From positions 26,519-90,518 of the forward strand of contig NZ_JAUOEK010000131.1 in NCBI RefSeq assembly GCF_030540835.1: a stretch of DNA of 64,000 nucleotides, written 5' to 3'. The position numbers and the translations under genes were made by a program. The first letter of the stretch is position 1, and each line of letters begins with the position of its first letter. The DNA is from Flavivirga aquimarina. Its GTDB lineage: Bacteria; Bacteroidota; Bacteroidia; Flavobacteriales; Flavobacteriaceae. Below are positions 10,301 through 20,038 of this stretch, piece after piece. The notes beneath the pieces were generated by a model. It saw only the letters and a list, made by a program, of their open reading frames with translations. It was not told the origin of the DNA and ran no database searches.

Positions 10301-11398
10301 AAAGATGGCATGAAAGGCTTTTTGGTAATTGAAGTTAGCGATGATGGTATTGGTATTCCGCTAAAAAGTCAAGAAAAGATTTTTACACGATTTTATCAAG
10401 CAACTAACAGCAAGGAGCACAATACAGGCTCTGGAATTGGATTATCCTTAGTTAAATCTTTAGTAAATTTACACAAAGGCTTCATAAAAGTACAAAGTAA
10501 ACCTAACAAAGGAAGTGTCTTTACTGTAGAAATCCCTATAAATCGGAAATTTTATAATAAGGAAGATATTTTCGAATTTGTTTCGAATAAAAATATGCTA
10601 GAGTCTTTACAATACATTCCTGCAAAAAAAGTAATCAGTAATACCGATATAAAAGAAAAAATATTAGTTATTGAAGATAATATTGAACTTAGAAAGTATT
10701 TGATTGATTATTTATCTGATTATTATAAAGTATATGAAGCAGATAATGGAAAAAAAGGGCTTCAAATTTGTCGCCAAATTAAACCCATTTTATGTGTAGC
10801 AGATGTAATGATGCCTGTTATGAATGGGATTCAGTTTTGTGAAGAATTAAAAAATGATGAATTTATAAGTCATATACCAGTCATATTATTAACAGCACTT
10901 TCAGAAAATGAAGATAAAGTAAAAGGCTATGGCGTTGGAGCAGATGGCTACTTAGTAAAACCTTTCGATCCTTCTTTACTTAAAACAGTTATAGTAAATA
11001 TTATTAAAACACGATTAGAATTAAAGGTTAAATTCTCAGATGAAGTAGAAAGTGAAATAAGTTTACTTACGCACTCACCTATTGACGAAGCTTTAATGAA
11101 AAAAATAACCGATTTACTTGAAAAGAATTTAAATAAAGTAGATTTAACAACTAGCTTTCTATGTAAAGAATTAGGTATGAGTTCTTCTAAATTATATAGA
11201 AAAATTAAAGAGCTAACAGATTTGTCTCCCAATGAGTTTATTAGAACCATTAGATTGAAAAAATCGGCGCAACTTTTAAAATCAAAAAAATATAATGTAT
11301 CAGAAGTAACCAACCTAATAGGCTTTAACGATCCGTTATATTTTAGCAGATGTTTTAAAAAACAGTTTGGCTTCCCTCCTAGTAAATTGTTAAAATAA
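7364..11398 (+). CDS. Hybrid two-component system regulator (sensor kinase, receiver and AraC HTH in one chain)
   Basis: The protein has 1344 aa. Order of parts: signal peptide (1-21), a periplasmic sensor made of repeated beta-propeller blades with WLGT/WIGT/WVGT motifs (about 25-700), a Y_Y_Y-type immunoglobulin-like domain (about 710-780), one membrane helix (about 783-805), histidine kinase with phospho-acceptor His843 in SHELRTPL, ATPase motifs including SDDGIGIP and SGIGLSLV, a receiver domain (from about 1099) with phospho-acceptor Asp1147 in ADVMMP, and a C-terminal AraC-type helix-turn-helix. This is the standard Bacteroidota sensor for oligosaccharides derived from the locus's own polysaccharide. 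It lies directly after the enzyme genes and probably activates them when xylan fragments bind in the periplasm (inference). Confidence 0.95.
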   Translation: MRHHFIIICLCIFSFFSSNSQNIKFEHYNDNSGLSHNSVRHIVQDKHGFLWLGTFSGLNRFDGYEFKSYLSSSLEENKIYNDDITDLELDETSNNLWIGTRKGLTLFKTDTHEFTTFLPQPNNPNSLPDEEIRSVYVDKFKRVWVGTKTKGVYLFFLEENRFEKIEIKDFEYIKAFFEDRKGNIWVGSYGAGAVAKITLDTNGDVAQIINYTLDIPNSNDKNPYLNFIYEDIKSDIFVGTREGLYKLNKTINKFVNIYIEDDTIRDNLGPYFLSVALAPDGKYWVGTLGGLLVCNRLEDIAKGDFQWHYAVLSDNTSLVDNLISALYFDASGVLWIGTEDGLDKYDPYENQFNLNKDISKFIGNKAPRIRGFSKTNDDKLIVATRHNGLFISTKDNFKPLYNNQKDIASIYSVNGTTFYCGLWNGKILVYDYINNTSKEIDIGFDQSPVFAFENIGDNMLMLGSFGEGAIVLNTKTLKVENFIGVLLPEFQINEIVKDNNENIWFATETGVVKYNMKSELIKSYKELSNENYGLPHDNVSDILFDEKGQLWAATRMGLSLYDTLIDNFKPLKQPNELAGKWVTDILTDTNGDLWLNMNNNSVARLKTNLEDFNIYHVNSGNRLDVFSSSGFYNFGNSNIYLGGKNGIIYFSPYTINENKWSPTPMITEFKIQNEEVIPGIEINNQVPLVTDLNHSKSVTLNYKNRNFSFHFSAPSYANEKLNKFEYMLEGFDESWVPASSNSRTIQYTNLFPGDYIFKIKSANSDGHWSKTTSYKIKITPPFWLTYQAFILFLLTFLIVSYFIRREAKNRIRLKQELVTEKVNRERDIKLNNEKLRFFTNISHELRTPLTLILGPVKQLIEEGKENGSTYQKSRFNLIHQNASRLLNLVNQVLDFRKAQTGELKLKVTKTDILAYSKNIFDSFKELAYNKQITLNFISENDTLIGWVDNDKYDKILYNLLSNAIKFTNKYGNIDLFIKLKDGMKGFLVIEVSDDGIGIPLKSQEKIFTRFYQATNSKEHNTGSGIGLSLVKSLVNLHKGFIKVQSKPNKGSVFTVEIPINRKFYNKEDIFEFVSNKNMLESLQYIPAKKVISNTDIKEKILVIEDNIELRKYLIDYLSDYYKVYEADNGKKGLQICRQIKPILCVADVMMPVMNGIQFCEELKNDEFISHIPVILLTALSENEDKVKGYGVGADGYLVKPFDPSLLKTVIVNIIKTRLELKVKFSDEVESEISLLTHSPIDEALMKKITDLLEKNLNKVDLTTSFLCKELGMSSSKLYRKIKELTDLSPNEFIRTIRLKKSAQLLKSKKYNVSEVTNLIGFNDPLYFSRCFKKQFGFPPSKLLK

Positions 11399-11560
11399 CG
11401 TACTATTTATTTAAGTTGTTCATATTAAATTCATCCATATTTTTGATGTATTAATCCATTTCGTTCTCTACCAGATATTATAATTTAGTTTTTATAATTT
11501 TTGTTACATGTGCTTTGTAGCAAATAGTTTATTAAATTTATAACAAACAGATTACTAAAA

Positions 11561-12439
11561 ATGAAAGAATCATTAGACAAAGATCAATCTAATCCTATGG
11601 GTAACGTTGATGATTGGGAAGAGAATATATTAGAAAGATATCCAGATCCTTCTCAAGTTAAGAAAGAAAAGGAAGACTTTAGAAATTATGTAGACTCAGA
11701 ACGGTTAGATACAGTGAAGGAGTTTTATAGATTGAATCACGAATATCAAACTTATGATTTTGTGTGCTTTAAAGAAGACGAGTTCTTAAAATTTGACAAA
11801 AAAGAAATGTCTATTTGGGAAGCTGTAGATTTTTTAAATACGTTGGTTGATGATAGTGATCCAGATATCGATTTAGATCAACTACAACATTTATTACAAA
11901 CATCAGAAGCTATTAGAGCAGATGGACACCCAGACTGGTTTGTTCTTACAGGATTTTTACATGATTTAGGAAAAATTTTATGTTTATTTGGAGAACCACA
12001 ATGGGCGGTAGTAGGTGATACATTTCCTGTAGGTTGTGCTTTTTCAGATAAAATTGTGTATTCCGATTTCTTTAAGAAAAACCCAGATTATACAGATAAC
12101 CGTTATAATACTAAATATGGTATCTACAAACCTAATTGTGGCTTAGATAATGTAAAGATGAGTTGGGGTCATGATGAATACTTATATCATATAATGAAAG
12201 ATTATTTACCAGATCCGGCCTTATATATTATTAGGTATCATTCATTTTATTCGCAACATAGAGAAAATGATTATTTGCATTTAATGAATGAAAAAGATAT
12301 AGAAATGTTCGAATGGGTTAAAAAATTTAACCCTTACGATTTATATTCAAAAGCACCTGTACCACCAGATGCTAATGAATTACTTCCATATTATAAAGAA
12401 TTAGTCGCGAAATATTTGCCAGAAAAATTAAAATTCTAA
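11561..12439 (+). CDS. myo-Inositol oxygenase
   Basis: The protein has 292 aa and no signal peptide, so it is cytoplasmic. It is a close match to the MIOX family, a di-iron HD-domain enzyme converting myo-inositol plus O2 to D-glucuronate. All six expected iron ligands can be placed: His110 (before LLQTSEAIR), His134-Asp135 in LHDLGK, His204 in SWGHDEYL, His227 in RYHSFYSQH and Asp260 in NPYDLYSK. Length equals the eukaryotic enzymes, where the family was first defined. A 162-bp gap separates it from the regulator upstream, and the symporter gene follows 100 bp later. The product, glucuronate, is the same sugar acid that GH115 releases, which may explain its place here (inference). Confidence 0.93.
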   Translation: MKESLDKDQSNPMGNVDDWEENILERYPDPSQVKKEKEDFRNYVDSERLDTVKEFYRLNHEYQTYDFVCFKEDEFLKFDKKEMSIWEAVDFLNTLVDDSDPDIDLDQLQHLLQTSEAIRADGHPDWFVLTGFLHDLGKILCLFGEPQWAVVGDTFPVGCAFSDKIVYSDFFKKNPDYTDNRYNTKYGIYKPNCGLDNVKMSWGHDEYLYHIMKDYLPDPALYIIRYHSFYSQHRENDYLHLMNEKDIEMFEWVKKFNPYDLYSKAPVPPDANELLPYYKELVAKYLPEKLKF

Positions 12440-12539
12440 ATTTAAAAACACAACGATATTTTTTTTTGAATATGAATTATCATTAATTCATTAAGGCATT
12501 TTTTGCTTTTATTTTAACTAAACTAGCTAACCATTATTT

Positions 12540-14117
12540 ATGTATACTGTTCTTACTTTTTTTGCTTTCACAGCATTTGTTGCTATCTATTCTTGGTATA
12601 AACTAAGAAAAGAAAAATTAGACTCTCAAGATGGTTATTTTCTTGGAGGTAGAAGTTTAACAGGTGTTGTAATTGCAGGGTCTATGTTGCTTACTAATAT
12701 TTCAACAGAACACCTTATTGGAATGAATGGATCCTCTTATAAAAACGGATTTATCATTATAGCTTGGGAAGTTACATCGGCATTAGCTTTAGTGGCTGCA
12801 GCCATTTATTTTGTACCTAAATATTTAAAAATGGGACTTACTACGATTCCTCAATATTTAGAAAACAGATTTGATAGTACTACCAGAACTTTAGTCGCAT
12901 TATTTTTAATGATTTCATTTATAGCAACTTTATTACCAATTGTACTTTACACAGGAGCAATAAATATTGAAAGTATTTTTAACCTATCTGAAGTTCTGGA
13001 AGTTTCAAAAAAAGAAGGTCTTTGGATTACCGTCATTGCCATTGGCGTTTTAGGGTCTGTTTATGCTATCTTTGGAGGTCTAAAAGCCGTTGCTGTATCT
13101 GATACGATAAACGGCTATGGACTTCTAATTGGAGGGTTAGCAATTCCATTGATAGCCCTGGTAAGTATTGGCGATGGCAATCCACTAACAGGTTTAAGCA
13201 AAGTATACGCACACAGTCCAGAAAAATTTAATGTTATAGGAGCTAAAGACTCTGTATTACCTTTCGGAGTTCTCTTTACAGGTTTAATTATAAACCAACT
13301 TTATTTCTGGAGTATGAATCAAACTATAATTCAACGTGCATTAGGTGCTAAGAATTTAGCAGAAGCTCAAAAAGGTTTATTATTTACAGGCGTTTTAAAA
13401 ATACTAGTTCCTATTATAATTATACTACCCGGAGTTATTGGGTTTTACTATTATGGAGATTCACTTTATGACAATCAGGATATGATATACCCCGAACTAA
13501 TAAAGAAAATATTACCAGTTGGTTTAGTAGGTATTTTTGCAGCCATTGTTTTAGGAGCTGTATTAAGTACTTTTAACAGTGTTTTAAACAGTGCAGCAAC
13601 CATTTTTAGTATCGATGTATATAAAAGACATTTAGGTAAGAATAGTAGCGATACAAAATTAGTTAAGGTAGGAAAGTTAACCTCTACCGTTTTGGCAATA
13701 TTCGCAATTCTAGTAGCACCAATGGTGGCAGAAGCACCAGATGGCTTATATCAATTACTACAACAATTAAATGGGATATTTTTTATTCCAATAGCCTCAA
13801 TCATGTTAGCAGGCTTTTTTCTTAATAAAATATCAGCAATGGGTGCCAAAGCGGCGCTATTTGTTGGGTTAGCCTTTTACATACTTACTACGTTTGTTTT
13901 TAAAGTAGACATCCATTTTGTGCATATATGGGGGATCGAATTCTTACTAAATTTAGCAGTTATGTTTATAGTTTCCTATTTTTATCCATTAGACAAAGCT
14001 TTTAAGCCAAAAGATTTACACATAGTAACCTTGAAAGAATGGAAATATACTAAACAGATGTCTATCTTTTTATGCCTAACAACCATAATCATTTATATCA
14101 TGTTAGGAAGAAATTAA
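12540..14117 (+). CDS. Sodium/solute symporter (SSS family), candidate inositol or sugar transporter
   Basis: The protein has 525 aa with about 13-14 hydrophobic segments. Family signs are the YFLGGRSLTG stretch after helix 1, the sodium-site region with NISTEHLIG, and the FNSVLNSAATIFSIDVY block in the later core helices. SSS proteins import sugars, inositol, proline and similar solutes with Na+ across the inner membrane. It directly follows the myo-inositol oxygenase gene, so myo-inositol is the most economical substrate guess, but uronate or xylose is possible. The 300-bp region downstream separates it from the xylose operon. Confidence 0.85.
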   Translation: MYTVLTFFAFTAFVAIYSWYKLRKEKLDSQDGYFLGGRSLTGVVIAGSMLLTNISTEHLIGMNGSSYKNGFIIIAWEVTSALALVAAAIYFVPKYLKMGLTTIPQYLENRFDSTTRTLVALFLMISFIATLLPIVLYTGAINIESIFNLSEVLEVSKKEGLWITVIAIGVLGSVYAIFGGLKAVAVSDTINGYGLLIGGLAIPLIALVSIGDGNPLTGLSKVYAHSPEKFNVIGAKDSVLPFGVLFTGLIINQLYFWSMNQTIIQRALGAKNLAEAQKGLLFTGVLKILVPIIIILPGVIGFYYYGDSLYDNQDMIYPELIKKILPVGLVGIFAAIVLGAVLSTFNSVLNSAATIFSIDVYKRHLGKNSSDTKLVKVGKLTSTVLAIFAILVAPMVAEAPDGLYQLLQQLNGIFFIPIASIMLAGFFLNKISAMGAKAALFVGLAFYILTTFVFKVDIHFVHIWGIEFLLNLAVMFIVSYFYPLDKAFKPKDLHIVTLKEWKYTKQMSIFLCLTTIIIYIMLGRN

Positions 14118-14240
14118 ACATTGGAACTGTTTTACAAAAGAAATCGTTGAATCATATAGTTTGACCGTTTTCCTTATAACACGAAACAAACCTTATATCA
14201 ATAAAAAAATAGTTCTTTTGTTTCCATTTTTGTCTTTTTT

Positions 14241-14260
14241 TACTCCAAATCATTGGAGTA
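14241..14260. promoter_or_regulatory. Perfect inverted repeat, candidate operator
   Basis: The arms TACTCCAA and TTGGAGTA are perfect reverse complements around a 4-nt centre. No T-run follows on either strand at terminator distance, so an operator is more likely than a terminator. It lies 158 bp before the GntR-type gene. A dimeric regulator, perhaps that gene's own product, could bind it (inference). Confidence 0.35.
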
Positions 14261-14387
14261 CTCCCTATTGAACACCTACTTCTCCATTACAAATAAGGTA
14301 TACTTAAATAATAAAGTGCATTAAATCCCAGAAAAATATGTGTGAAATACACAAAATTAAAAACAGTTTTTTTATATATTTACAAAC

Positions 14388-14405
14388 CAGAACAGAACAG
14401 AACAG
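14388..14405 (+). repeat. Short tandem repeat (AACAG x3) upstream of the regulator gene
   Basis: CAG followed by three AACAG units ends 12 bp before the start codon of the regulator gene. The repeat falls within the likely 5' untranslated leader. It may be a slippage-prone tract or half-sites of an operator; neither is proven. Confidence 0.4.
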
Positions 14406-14417
14406 TTTGCGATTAAA

Positions 14418-15416
14418 ATGAAGAACAAATTTATTTTCAATATTAACCTTAATAGTGATGTTCCAAAATATCAACAATTAGTTAACGCTATAAATGATGC
14501 TCTGGCAAATAACACTATGCTTGTTGGCGACATGCTTCCTTCTGTAAATAGTATTTGTAAAGAATACAAACTATCAAGAGACACCGTTTTTAAATCGTAT
14601 ACCATATTAAAAGAACAAAACGTAATAGACTCTGTTCCTAACAAAGGGTATTATGTTGCAAATGTTACCAGGAAAGTGCTTTTAGTCTTAGATACATTTA
14701 AAGCCTATAAAGAAGTTTTATACCATTCTTTTATAAATAATTTACCGGATAATATCATCACAGATGTGCAATTCCATCATTATAATATTGAAAATTTCAA
14801 AACGATTTTAAACAATAGCAAAGGAAAATATTATAAATATGTCGTTATGGGATTCGATAATGATGCTATTCCTCAAGTCTTAGATAGTTTTAGAAACGAA
14901 AAACTACTTTTAATAGATTGGAATATCCATTCTAGAAAAGACAGCAATTACGTTTGTCAGGATTTTGGTGATTCATTTTTTAAAGTATTAAAAGAAGCTC
15001 ATAAATCATTCAAAAAATATAAAGAAATTCAATTTGTCTACCCAGAATACACATATCATCCAGTAGAAGCAATAACTTATTTCGAGAAATATTGTAATGA
15101 TTTTCAGTTTAAGTATAAAATAATCACCAAACTAAAAAACTTAGACATTGAAAAAGGGGTAGCCTATATAAGTGTAAGTGATCGTTTTTTAGGAACATTT
15201 TTAGAACAATGTCGAAATAACGATTTAGAACCCGGTGTTGATGTTGGTTTTTTATCATACAACGAGACACCTATGAAAAAATTTATTTATAAAGGAATCT
15301 CTGTTATTTCAACCGATTTTAAAGCATTAGGTGAAAAAGCAGCAGAATTTATTTATAAAGACGAATCCATGCAGGTATTTATACCTACAAGTCTAACATT
15401 AAGAGAATCTTTGTAA
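14418..15416 (+). CDS. GntR-type regulator with sugar-binding-like effector domain (probable xylose regulator)
   Basis: The protein has 332 aa. Residues 1-75 form a GntR winged helix: PKYQQLVNAI, a MLPSVNSICKEYKLSRDTV recognition-helix region and the wing SVPNKGYYV. The remaining 250 residues look like a LacI/periplasmic-binding-protein-type effector domain, with a C-terminal TSLTLRESL similar to LacI-family ends. GntR-DNA-binding plus LacI-like-effector regulators control sugar operons in Bacteroidota, including xylose genes. It starts the transcript with xylB (2-bp gap) and xylA downstream, which supports a xylose-responsive role. The effector is inferred, not seen. Confidence 0.85.
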   Translation: MKNKFIFNINLNSDVPKYQQLVNAINDALANNTMLVGDMLPSVNSICKEYKLSRDTVFKSYTILKEQNVIDSVPNKGYYVANVTRKVLLVLDTFKAYKEVLYHSFINNLPDNIITDVQFHHYNIENFKTILNNSKGKYYKYVVMGFDNDAIPQVLDSFRNEKLLLIDWNIHSRKDSNYVCQDFGDSFFKVLKEAHKSFKKYKEIQFVYPEYTYHPVEAITYFEKYCNDFQFKYKIITKLKNLDIEKGVAYISVSDRFLGTFLEQCRNNDLEPGVDVGFLSYNETPMKKFIYKGISVISTDFKALGEKAAEFIYKDESMQVFIPTSLTLRESL

Positions 15417-15418
15417 CT

Positions 15419-16903
15419 ATGTATTATATAGGATATGACCTAGGAAGTTCTTCTGTAAAAGTTGCCATTGTAAATGCAGAGACAGGAGAAAAATTATCGG
15501 CATTACACGAACCTCAAAATGAAATGGAAATTATTGCCATTCATTCAGATTGGGCAGAACAAGACCCAAACCTATGGTGGACATATGTTTGTATGGCTAC
15601 AAAAAGAGCCATTAAAGATGCAAATATCGATGCTTCCTTAATTTCCGGAATTGGAATTTCTTACCAAATGCACGGATTAGTTGTTGTTGATAAGCAAGGA
15701 GATCCCTTGCGACATTCTATTATTTGGTGTGATAGTAGAGCTGTAGAAATTGGAAACGAAGCATTAAATGCGTTGGGGCATGATACCTGCACTGGAAAGC
15801 TCTTAAATTCTCCGGGAAACTTTACAGCTTCTAAATTAAAATGGGTTCTCGACAATGAACCAGAGTTGTACTCACAAATTCACAAATACATGCTACCGGG
15901 AGATTTTATTGCTTACAAGCTTACCGGAGTAATAAATACTACCAAAAATGGTTTGTCTGAAGGCATACTTTGGGATTATGAGAATGATGCTTTAGCAAGT
16001 TTCTTATTAGAACATTATGGAATTGACCCTTCTCTAACTCCCGATATTGTAGATAATTTTACAAATCAAGGAACAGTTAACGAAAAAGGAGCTGCAGAAA
16101 CCGGATTACCAATTGGAGCCTCTGTAAATTATAGAGCTGGTGATCAACCAAATAATGCCTTATCTCTAAATGTGTTCAATCATGGTGATGTTGCAGCAAC
16201 TGGAGGCACTTCTGGAGTTATTTATGCTGTTACAAATACATTAAAATCAAAAGAAGCTTCAAGAATTAACCATTTTGCACATGTAAACTACACAAAAGAG
16301 AATCCTGTTCTGGGAAAATTGTTATGTATTAACGGTGCAGGCATCCAATACCGTTGGTTAAAAGACAATCTCGCTTGTAATTCATACGAAGAAATGAACA
16401 ACAAAGCCAGTGAAGTACCTGTAGGATCAGAAGAAGTTTGTGTGATTCCTTTTGGAAACGGAGCAGAAAGAATGTTAAACAGTAAAAATATTGGAACACA
16501 TTATTGCAACTTAAACTTTAATAAACACCATGACGGACATTTATACCGCGCTGCTTTAGAAGGTATTGCTTTTTCTTTTGTTTATGGCATGGAAATTTTA
16601 AAAGATGATAATGCCGCAATTAATGTTATTAGAGCCGGAAATGATAATTTGTTCCGTTCAGAAATATTCTCAAATACAGTAGCTACCTTAATTGGACATG
16701 AAATAGAAATTTATAATACTACAGGTGCAGTAGGAGCTGCAAGAGCTGCCGGTTTAACCGATGGTGATTTTGAAAAATTTGGTACAAACATTACAAAAAA
16801 CGATCATGTAATGACCTTTGTACCTATAAAAAATAATGCCCCATACATAAAGGCTTATCAAAATTGGAAAAAAGAATTAGAAATTATATTAAACAATAAA
16901 TAA
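15419..16903 (+). CDS. xylB: Xylulokinase
   Basis: The protein has 494 aa, an FGGY-family sugar kinase. The N-terminal phosphate-binding loop reads YDLGSSSVK, the substrate region has the xylulokinase-typical QMHGLVVVD and IIWCDSRA, and the second-domain ATP site includes GGTSGVIY and GNGAERM with a late [10 protein letters not shown]. Xylulokinase phosphorylates D-xylulose to xylulose-5-phosphate for the pentose phosphate pathway. It starts 2 bp after the GntR-type gene and xylA starts 17 bp after it, so the three are one operon. Length is normal for the family. Confidence 0.95.
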   Translation: MYYIGYDLGSSSVKVAIVNAETGEKLSALHEPQNEMEIIAIHSDWAEQDPNLWWTYVCMATKRAIKDANIDASLISGIGISYQMHGLVVVDKQGDPLRHSIIWCDSRAVEIGNEALNALGHDTCTGKLLNSPGNFTASKLKWVLDNEPELYSQIHKYMLPGDFIAYKLTGVINTTKNGLSEGILWDYENDALASFLLEHYGIDPSLTPDIVDNFTNQGTVNEKGAAETGLPIGASVNYRAGDQPNNALSLNVFNHGDVAATGGTSGVIYAVTNTLKSKEASRINHFAHVNYTKENPVLGKLLCINGAGIQYRWLKDNLACNSYEEMNNKASEVPVGSEEVCVIPFGNGAERMLNSKNIGTHYCNLNFNKHHDGHLYRAALEGIAFSFVYGMEILKDDNAAINVIRAGNDNLFRSEIFSNTVATLIGHEIEIYNTTGAVGAARAAGLTDGDFEKFGTNITKNDHVMTFVPIKNNAPYIKAYQNWKKELEIILNNK

Positions 16904-16920
16904 AATATTTAAAAAAGAAC

Positions 16921-18246
16921 ATGGCAACAATAGGTAATAAAGAATACTACAAAGGTATAGGAGACATTAAATTTGAAGGAAAAGAGTCCGACAACCCCTT
17001 AGCATTTAAATACTACAACCCAGAGCAAGTAGTTGCAGGAAAAACAATGCGCGAACATTTTAAATTCTCTGTAGCGTATTGGCATACATTCTGTGGGGAA
17101 GGATCCGATCCTTTTGGACCTGGAACACAAAATTTTGAATGGGATCAATCATCAGACCCCGTTCAAGCTGCTAAAGATAAAGCAGATGCTGCTTTTGAAT
17201 TTATCACTAAAATGGGATTTGGATACTACTGTTTCCATGATTTCGATTTAATTGAAGAAGGATCCACTTTTTCAGAGTCTGAAAAAAGATTGTTAACGAT
17301 TACAGATTACTTAAAAGAAAAACAAGCGGCTTCTGGAGCAAAATTACTTTGGGGTACAGCAAACTGTTTTTCGAATCCACGCTATATGAACGGTGCTTCG
17401 ACAAACCCTGATTTTGATGTAGTAGCCAGAGCCGGAGGTCAAATTAAACTAGCTTTAGATGCAACAATCGCTTTAGGCGGTGAAAACTATGTGTTTTGGG
17501 GTGGTCGCGAAGGTTATATGTCTTTATTAAATACAGATATGGGACGTGAGTTAGACCATATGGGACGTTTCTTAAATATGTGCAAAGATTACGCACGTGC
17601 ACAAGGGTTTAAAGGCAACTTCTTTATTGAGCCTAAACCAATGGAGCCTTCTAAACACCAATATGATTTCGATTCTGCTACAGCCATTGGATTCTTAAAA
17701 GAATATGGGTTAGATAAAGATTTCAAAATAAACATCGAAGTAAACCATGCGACCTTAGCACAACATACCTTCCAGCACGAACTAGAAGTTGCTGCCAAAG
17801 CCGGTATGCTAGGAAGTTTGGATGCAAACCGTGGCGATTACCAAAACGGGTGGGATACAGACCAATTTCCAAATAATATTCAAGAAACGACAGAAGCCAT
17901 GTTGGTTTTCTTAAAAGCTGGCGGATTACAAGGTGGTGGCGTTAATTTTGATGCCAAAATAAGAAGAAATTCAACAGACTTAGAAGATGTTTTTCATGCA
18001 CATATTGGCGGAGCAGATACATTTGCTAGAGCTCTATTAATTGCAGATAAAATCATCACATCTTCTCCTTACGAAAAATTAAGAAAAGAACGATACAGCT
18101 CTTTCGATTCTGGTAAAGGATTGGAGTTTGAAAAAGGCAACTTGAATCTCGAGGACCTTTATAAAATAGCTCAGGAAAATGGTGAATTAAATTTAAAAAG
18201 TGGAAAACAAGAATTGTTCGAAAACATTATTAATCAATATATTTAA
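16921..18246 (+). CDS. xylA: Xylose isomerase
   Basis: The protein has 441 aa, the length of class II xylose isomerases. Diagnostic stretches include [14 protein letters not shown] near the start, FHDFDL carrying the catalytic-base His, VFWGGREGY, the metal-ligand region [13 protein letters not shown], and [19 protein letters not shown]. The enzyme interconverts D-xylose and D-xylulose in the cytoplasm with two divalent metal ions. It is preceded by xylB and followed after 18 bp by a symporter gene, forming a complete uptake and entry route for xylose. Confidence 0.97.
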   Translation: MATIGNKEYYKGIGDIKFEGKESDNPLAFKYYNPEQVVAGKTMREHFKFSVAYWHTFCGEGSDPFGPGTQNFEWDQSSDPVQAAKDKADAAFEFITKMGFGYYCFHDFDLIEEGSTFSESEKRLLTITDYLKEKQAASGAKLLWGTANCFSNPRYMNGASTNPDFDVVARAGGQIKLALDATIALGGENYVFWGGREGYMSLLNTDMGRELDHMGRFLNMCKDYARAQGFKGNFFIEPKPMEPSKHQYDFDSATAIGFLKEYGLDKDFKINIEVNHATLAQHTFQHELEVAAKAGMLGSLDANRGDYQNGWDTDQFPNNIQETTEAMLVFLKAGGLQGGGVNFDAKIRRNSTDLEDVFHAHIGGADTFARALLIADKIITSSPYEKLRKERYSSFDSGKGLEFEKGNLNLEDLYKIAQENGELNLKSGKQELFENIINQYI

Positions 18247-18264
18247 CCAACAAAATTATAAATT

Positions 18265-19938
18265 ATGAAGAATAATTTTTTAGTTGCGCAATCAGTATTG
18301 GAAAACTTGGACTGGGTAGTCTTAGGAATTTATTTTCTAGCTCTTGTGGCGGTAGCCGTATGGGTAGTACTCCAGAAAAACAAGAATACTGAAGATTATT
18401 TTTTGGCAGGACGAAATGTAGGCTGGTTTGTTATTGGAGCTTCAATCTTTGCTTCTAATATTGGGTCTGAACATGTAGTGGGTCTTGCAGGAACAGGTTT
18501 CGAGTCTGGAACACCTATGGCACATTACGAACTCCATGCTTGGATTGTATTATTATTAGGCTGGTTGTTCTTACCATTTTATATAAGAAGTGGTGCCTTT
18601 ACAATGCCTGAATTTTTAGAAAAACGTTTCGATTCACGATCCAGATGGTTTTTATCCTTATTCTCTTTAGTGGCTTACGTACTTACTAAAGTATCTGTAA
18701 CCATTTATGCCGGAGGTATTGTTGTTTCAGAATTATTAGGAATTCCTTTTTGGTATGGAGCCATAGGCATTGTAATCTTTACCGGAATTTATACCGTTAT
18801 TGGAGGTATGAAAGCCGTAATATATACAGAAACATTACAGACCGTTATCTTAATCTTAGGCTCTATAATTATTACATACTTAGGGTTACAGGAAGTTGGC
18901 GGATGGTCACAACTTAGAGAAACGGTTACAACAGTAAGTCCAGACCATTTTAATATGTGGCGTCCCATGAGCGATCCTAATTTCCCATGGACAGGGTTAT
19001 TAATAGGTGGTACCATTGTGGGTATTTGGTACTGGTGTACAGATCAATATATCGTACAAAGAACCTTAGCAGCAAATAATATTAAGATAGGCCGTAGAGG
19101 TGCCATTTTTGGAGCCTACTTAAAATTATTACCTATTTTAATCTTTTTAGTACCAGGAATTATTGCTTTTGCATTATCAATACAAAACCCGGAAGTATTT
19201 TCTGTTGAAAAGGCAGATAGAGCATTTCCTATGTTAGTAAAAACATTATTACCTGTAGGTTTAAAAGGATTAGTAGCCGGAGGTTTAATGGCAGCATTAA
19301 TGAGTTCTCTAGCATCTGTATTTAACTCGTGTTCTACTATTTTCACCATTGATATTTATAAAAAACTAAAACCTAATAAATCTGAAAAATCTTTACTTAC
19401 TACAGGTAAGATTGCAACAGGTTTTATAGTGGTACTAGGAATTATTTGGATTCCTATTATGGAAAAAATTGGAGGAGGTGTCATGTATCAATACCTTCAA
19501 AACGTACAATCGTATATAGCACCACCAGTTACTGCAGTGTTTTTACTTGGTATAATATGGAAGCGTGTAAACTCTTCAGCCGCAATTACAACTTTGTTAG
19601 CGGGATTAGGATTATTAATTATACGTTTGAGTTCCGAAATTTATTATCAACCGCAAATAGCAGCCGGAGAAAATATAGATGGTTTTATTTATAGTTTTGC
19701 GACTATTAATTTTGCTCACATGGCAATATTTATGTTTATTTTTTCTGTAATACTTTGTATCTCTGTAAGTTTAGCCACTACAGCGCCAGACTATAGCCTT
19801 ATTAAAGGTCTTTCGTTCGGTACACTTACCGAAGAACAACGAGCTGCTAATAAAAATAGCTATGACCGAATAGATGTTGTTCTCTCGGTAATTCTTGTTC
19901 TATTAGTAATTGGAGTTTTAAGTTACTTTACAGGTTAA
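18265..19938 (+). CDS. Sodium/sugar symporter (SSS family), probable xylose transporter
   Basis: The protein has 557 aa and about 14 membrane segments, closer to SGLT-type sugar symporters than its paralogue at 12540. Features include EDYFLAGRNVGWF, the sodium-site stretch ASNIGSEHVVGLAG, ALMSSLASVFNSCSTIFTIDIY and a C-terminal helix. It imports sugar with Na+ through the inner membrane. Being the last gene of the regulator-xylB-xylA-symporter operon, it is most simply a D-xylose transporter (inference from position). A perfect palindromic terminator follows 38 bp after the stop. Confidence 0.9.
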   Translation: MKNNFLVAQSVLENLDWVVLGIYFLALVAVAVWVVLQKNKNTEDYFLAGRNVGWFVIGASIFASNIGSEHVVGLAGTGFESGTPMAHYELHAWIVLLLGWLFLPFYIRSGAFTMPEFLEKRFDSRSRWFLSLFSLVAYVLTKVSVTIYAGGIVVSELLGIPFWYGAIGIVIFTGIYTVIGGMKAVIYTETLQTVILILGSIIITYLGLQEVGGWSQLRETVTTVSPDHFNMWRPMSDPNFPWTGLLIGGTIVGIWYWCTDQYIVQRTLAANNIKIGRRGAIFGAYLKLLPILIFLVPGIIAFALSIQNPEVFSVEKADRAFPMLVKTLLPVGLKGLVAGGLMAALMSSLASVFNSCSTIFTIDIYKKLKPNKSEKSLLTTGKIATGFIVVLGIIWIPIMEKIGGGVMYQYLQNVQSYIAPPVTAVFLLGIIWKRVNSSAAITTLLAGLGLLIIRLSSEIYYQPQIAAGENIDGFIYSFATINFAHMAIFMFIFSVILCISVSLATTAPDYSLIKGLSFGTLTEEQRAANKNSYDRIDVVLSVILVLLVIGVLSYFTG

Positions 19939-19976
19939 TTAACCGTAACGCTATTTCAGGACGAGACAAACTTTTC

Positions 19977-20020
19977 AATAAAAAAAACCTTTTGAATATA
20001 TTCAAAAGGTTTTTTTTATT
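19977..20020. terminator. Bidirectional intrinsic terminator, perfect 44-bp palindrome
   Basis: Every base pairs with its partner around a centre at 19998/19999. The core is an AACCTTTTGAATA arm flanked by A-runs on the left and T-runs on the right, so both strands give a hairpin followed by U-residues. It separates the plus-strand xylose operon from the convergent minus-strand gene at 20039. Confidence 0.9.
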
Positions 20021-20038
20021 ACGAGTGGTACTTTTTAA

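Larger units (their letters stand above)
14118..14417. other. Intergenic control region ahead of the xylose operon
   Basis: This 300-bp non-coding stretch is AT-rich. It contains an 8-bp-armed inverted repeat (14241-14260) and a short tandem repeat just before the regulator gene (14388-14405), both annotated separately. I see no convincing Bacteroidota promoter pair and no intrinsic terminator for the symporter gene. Confidence 0.5.
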
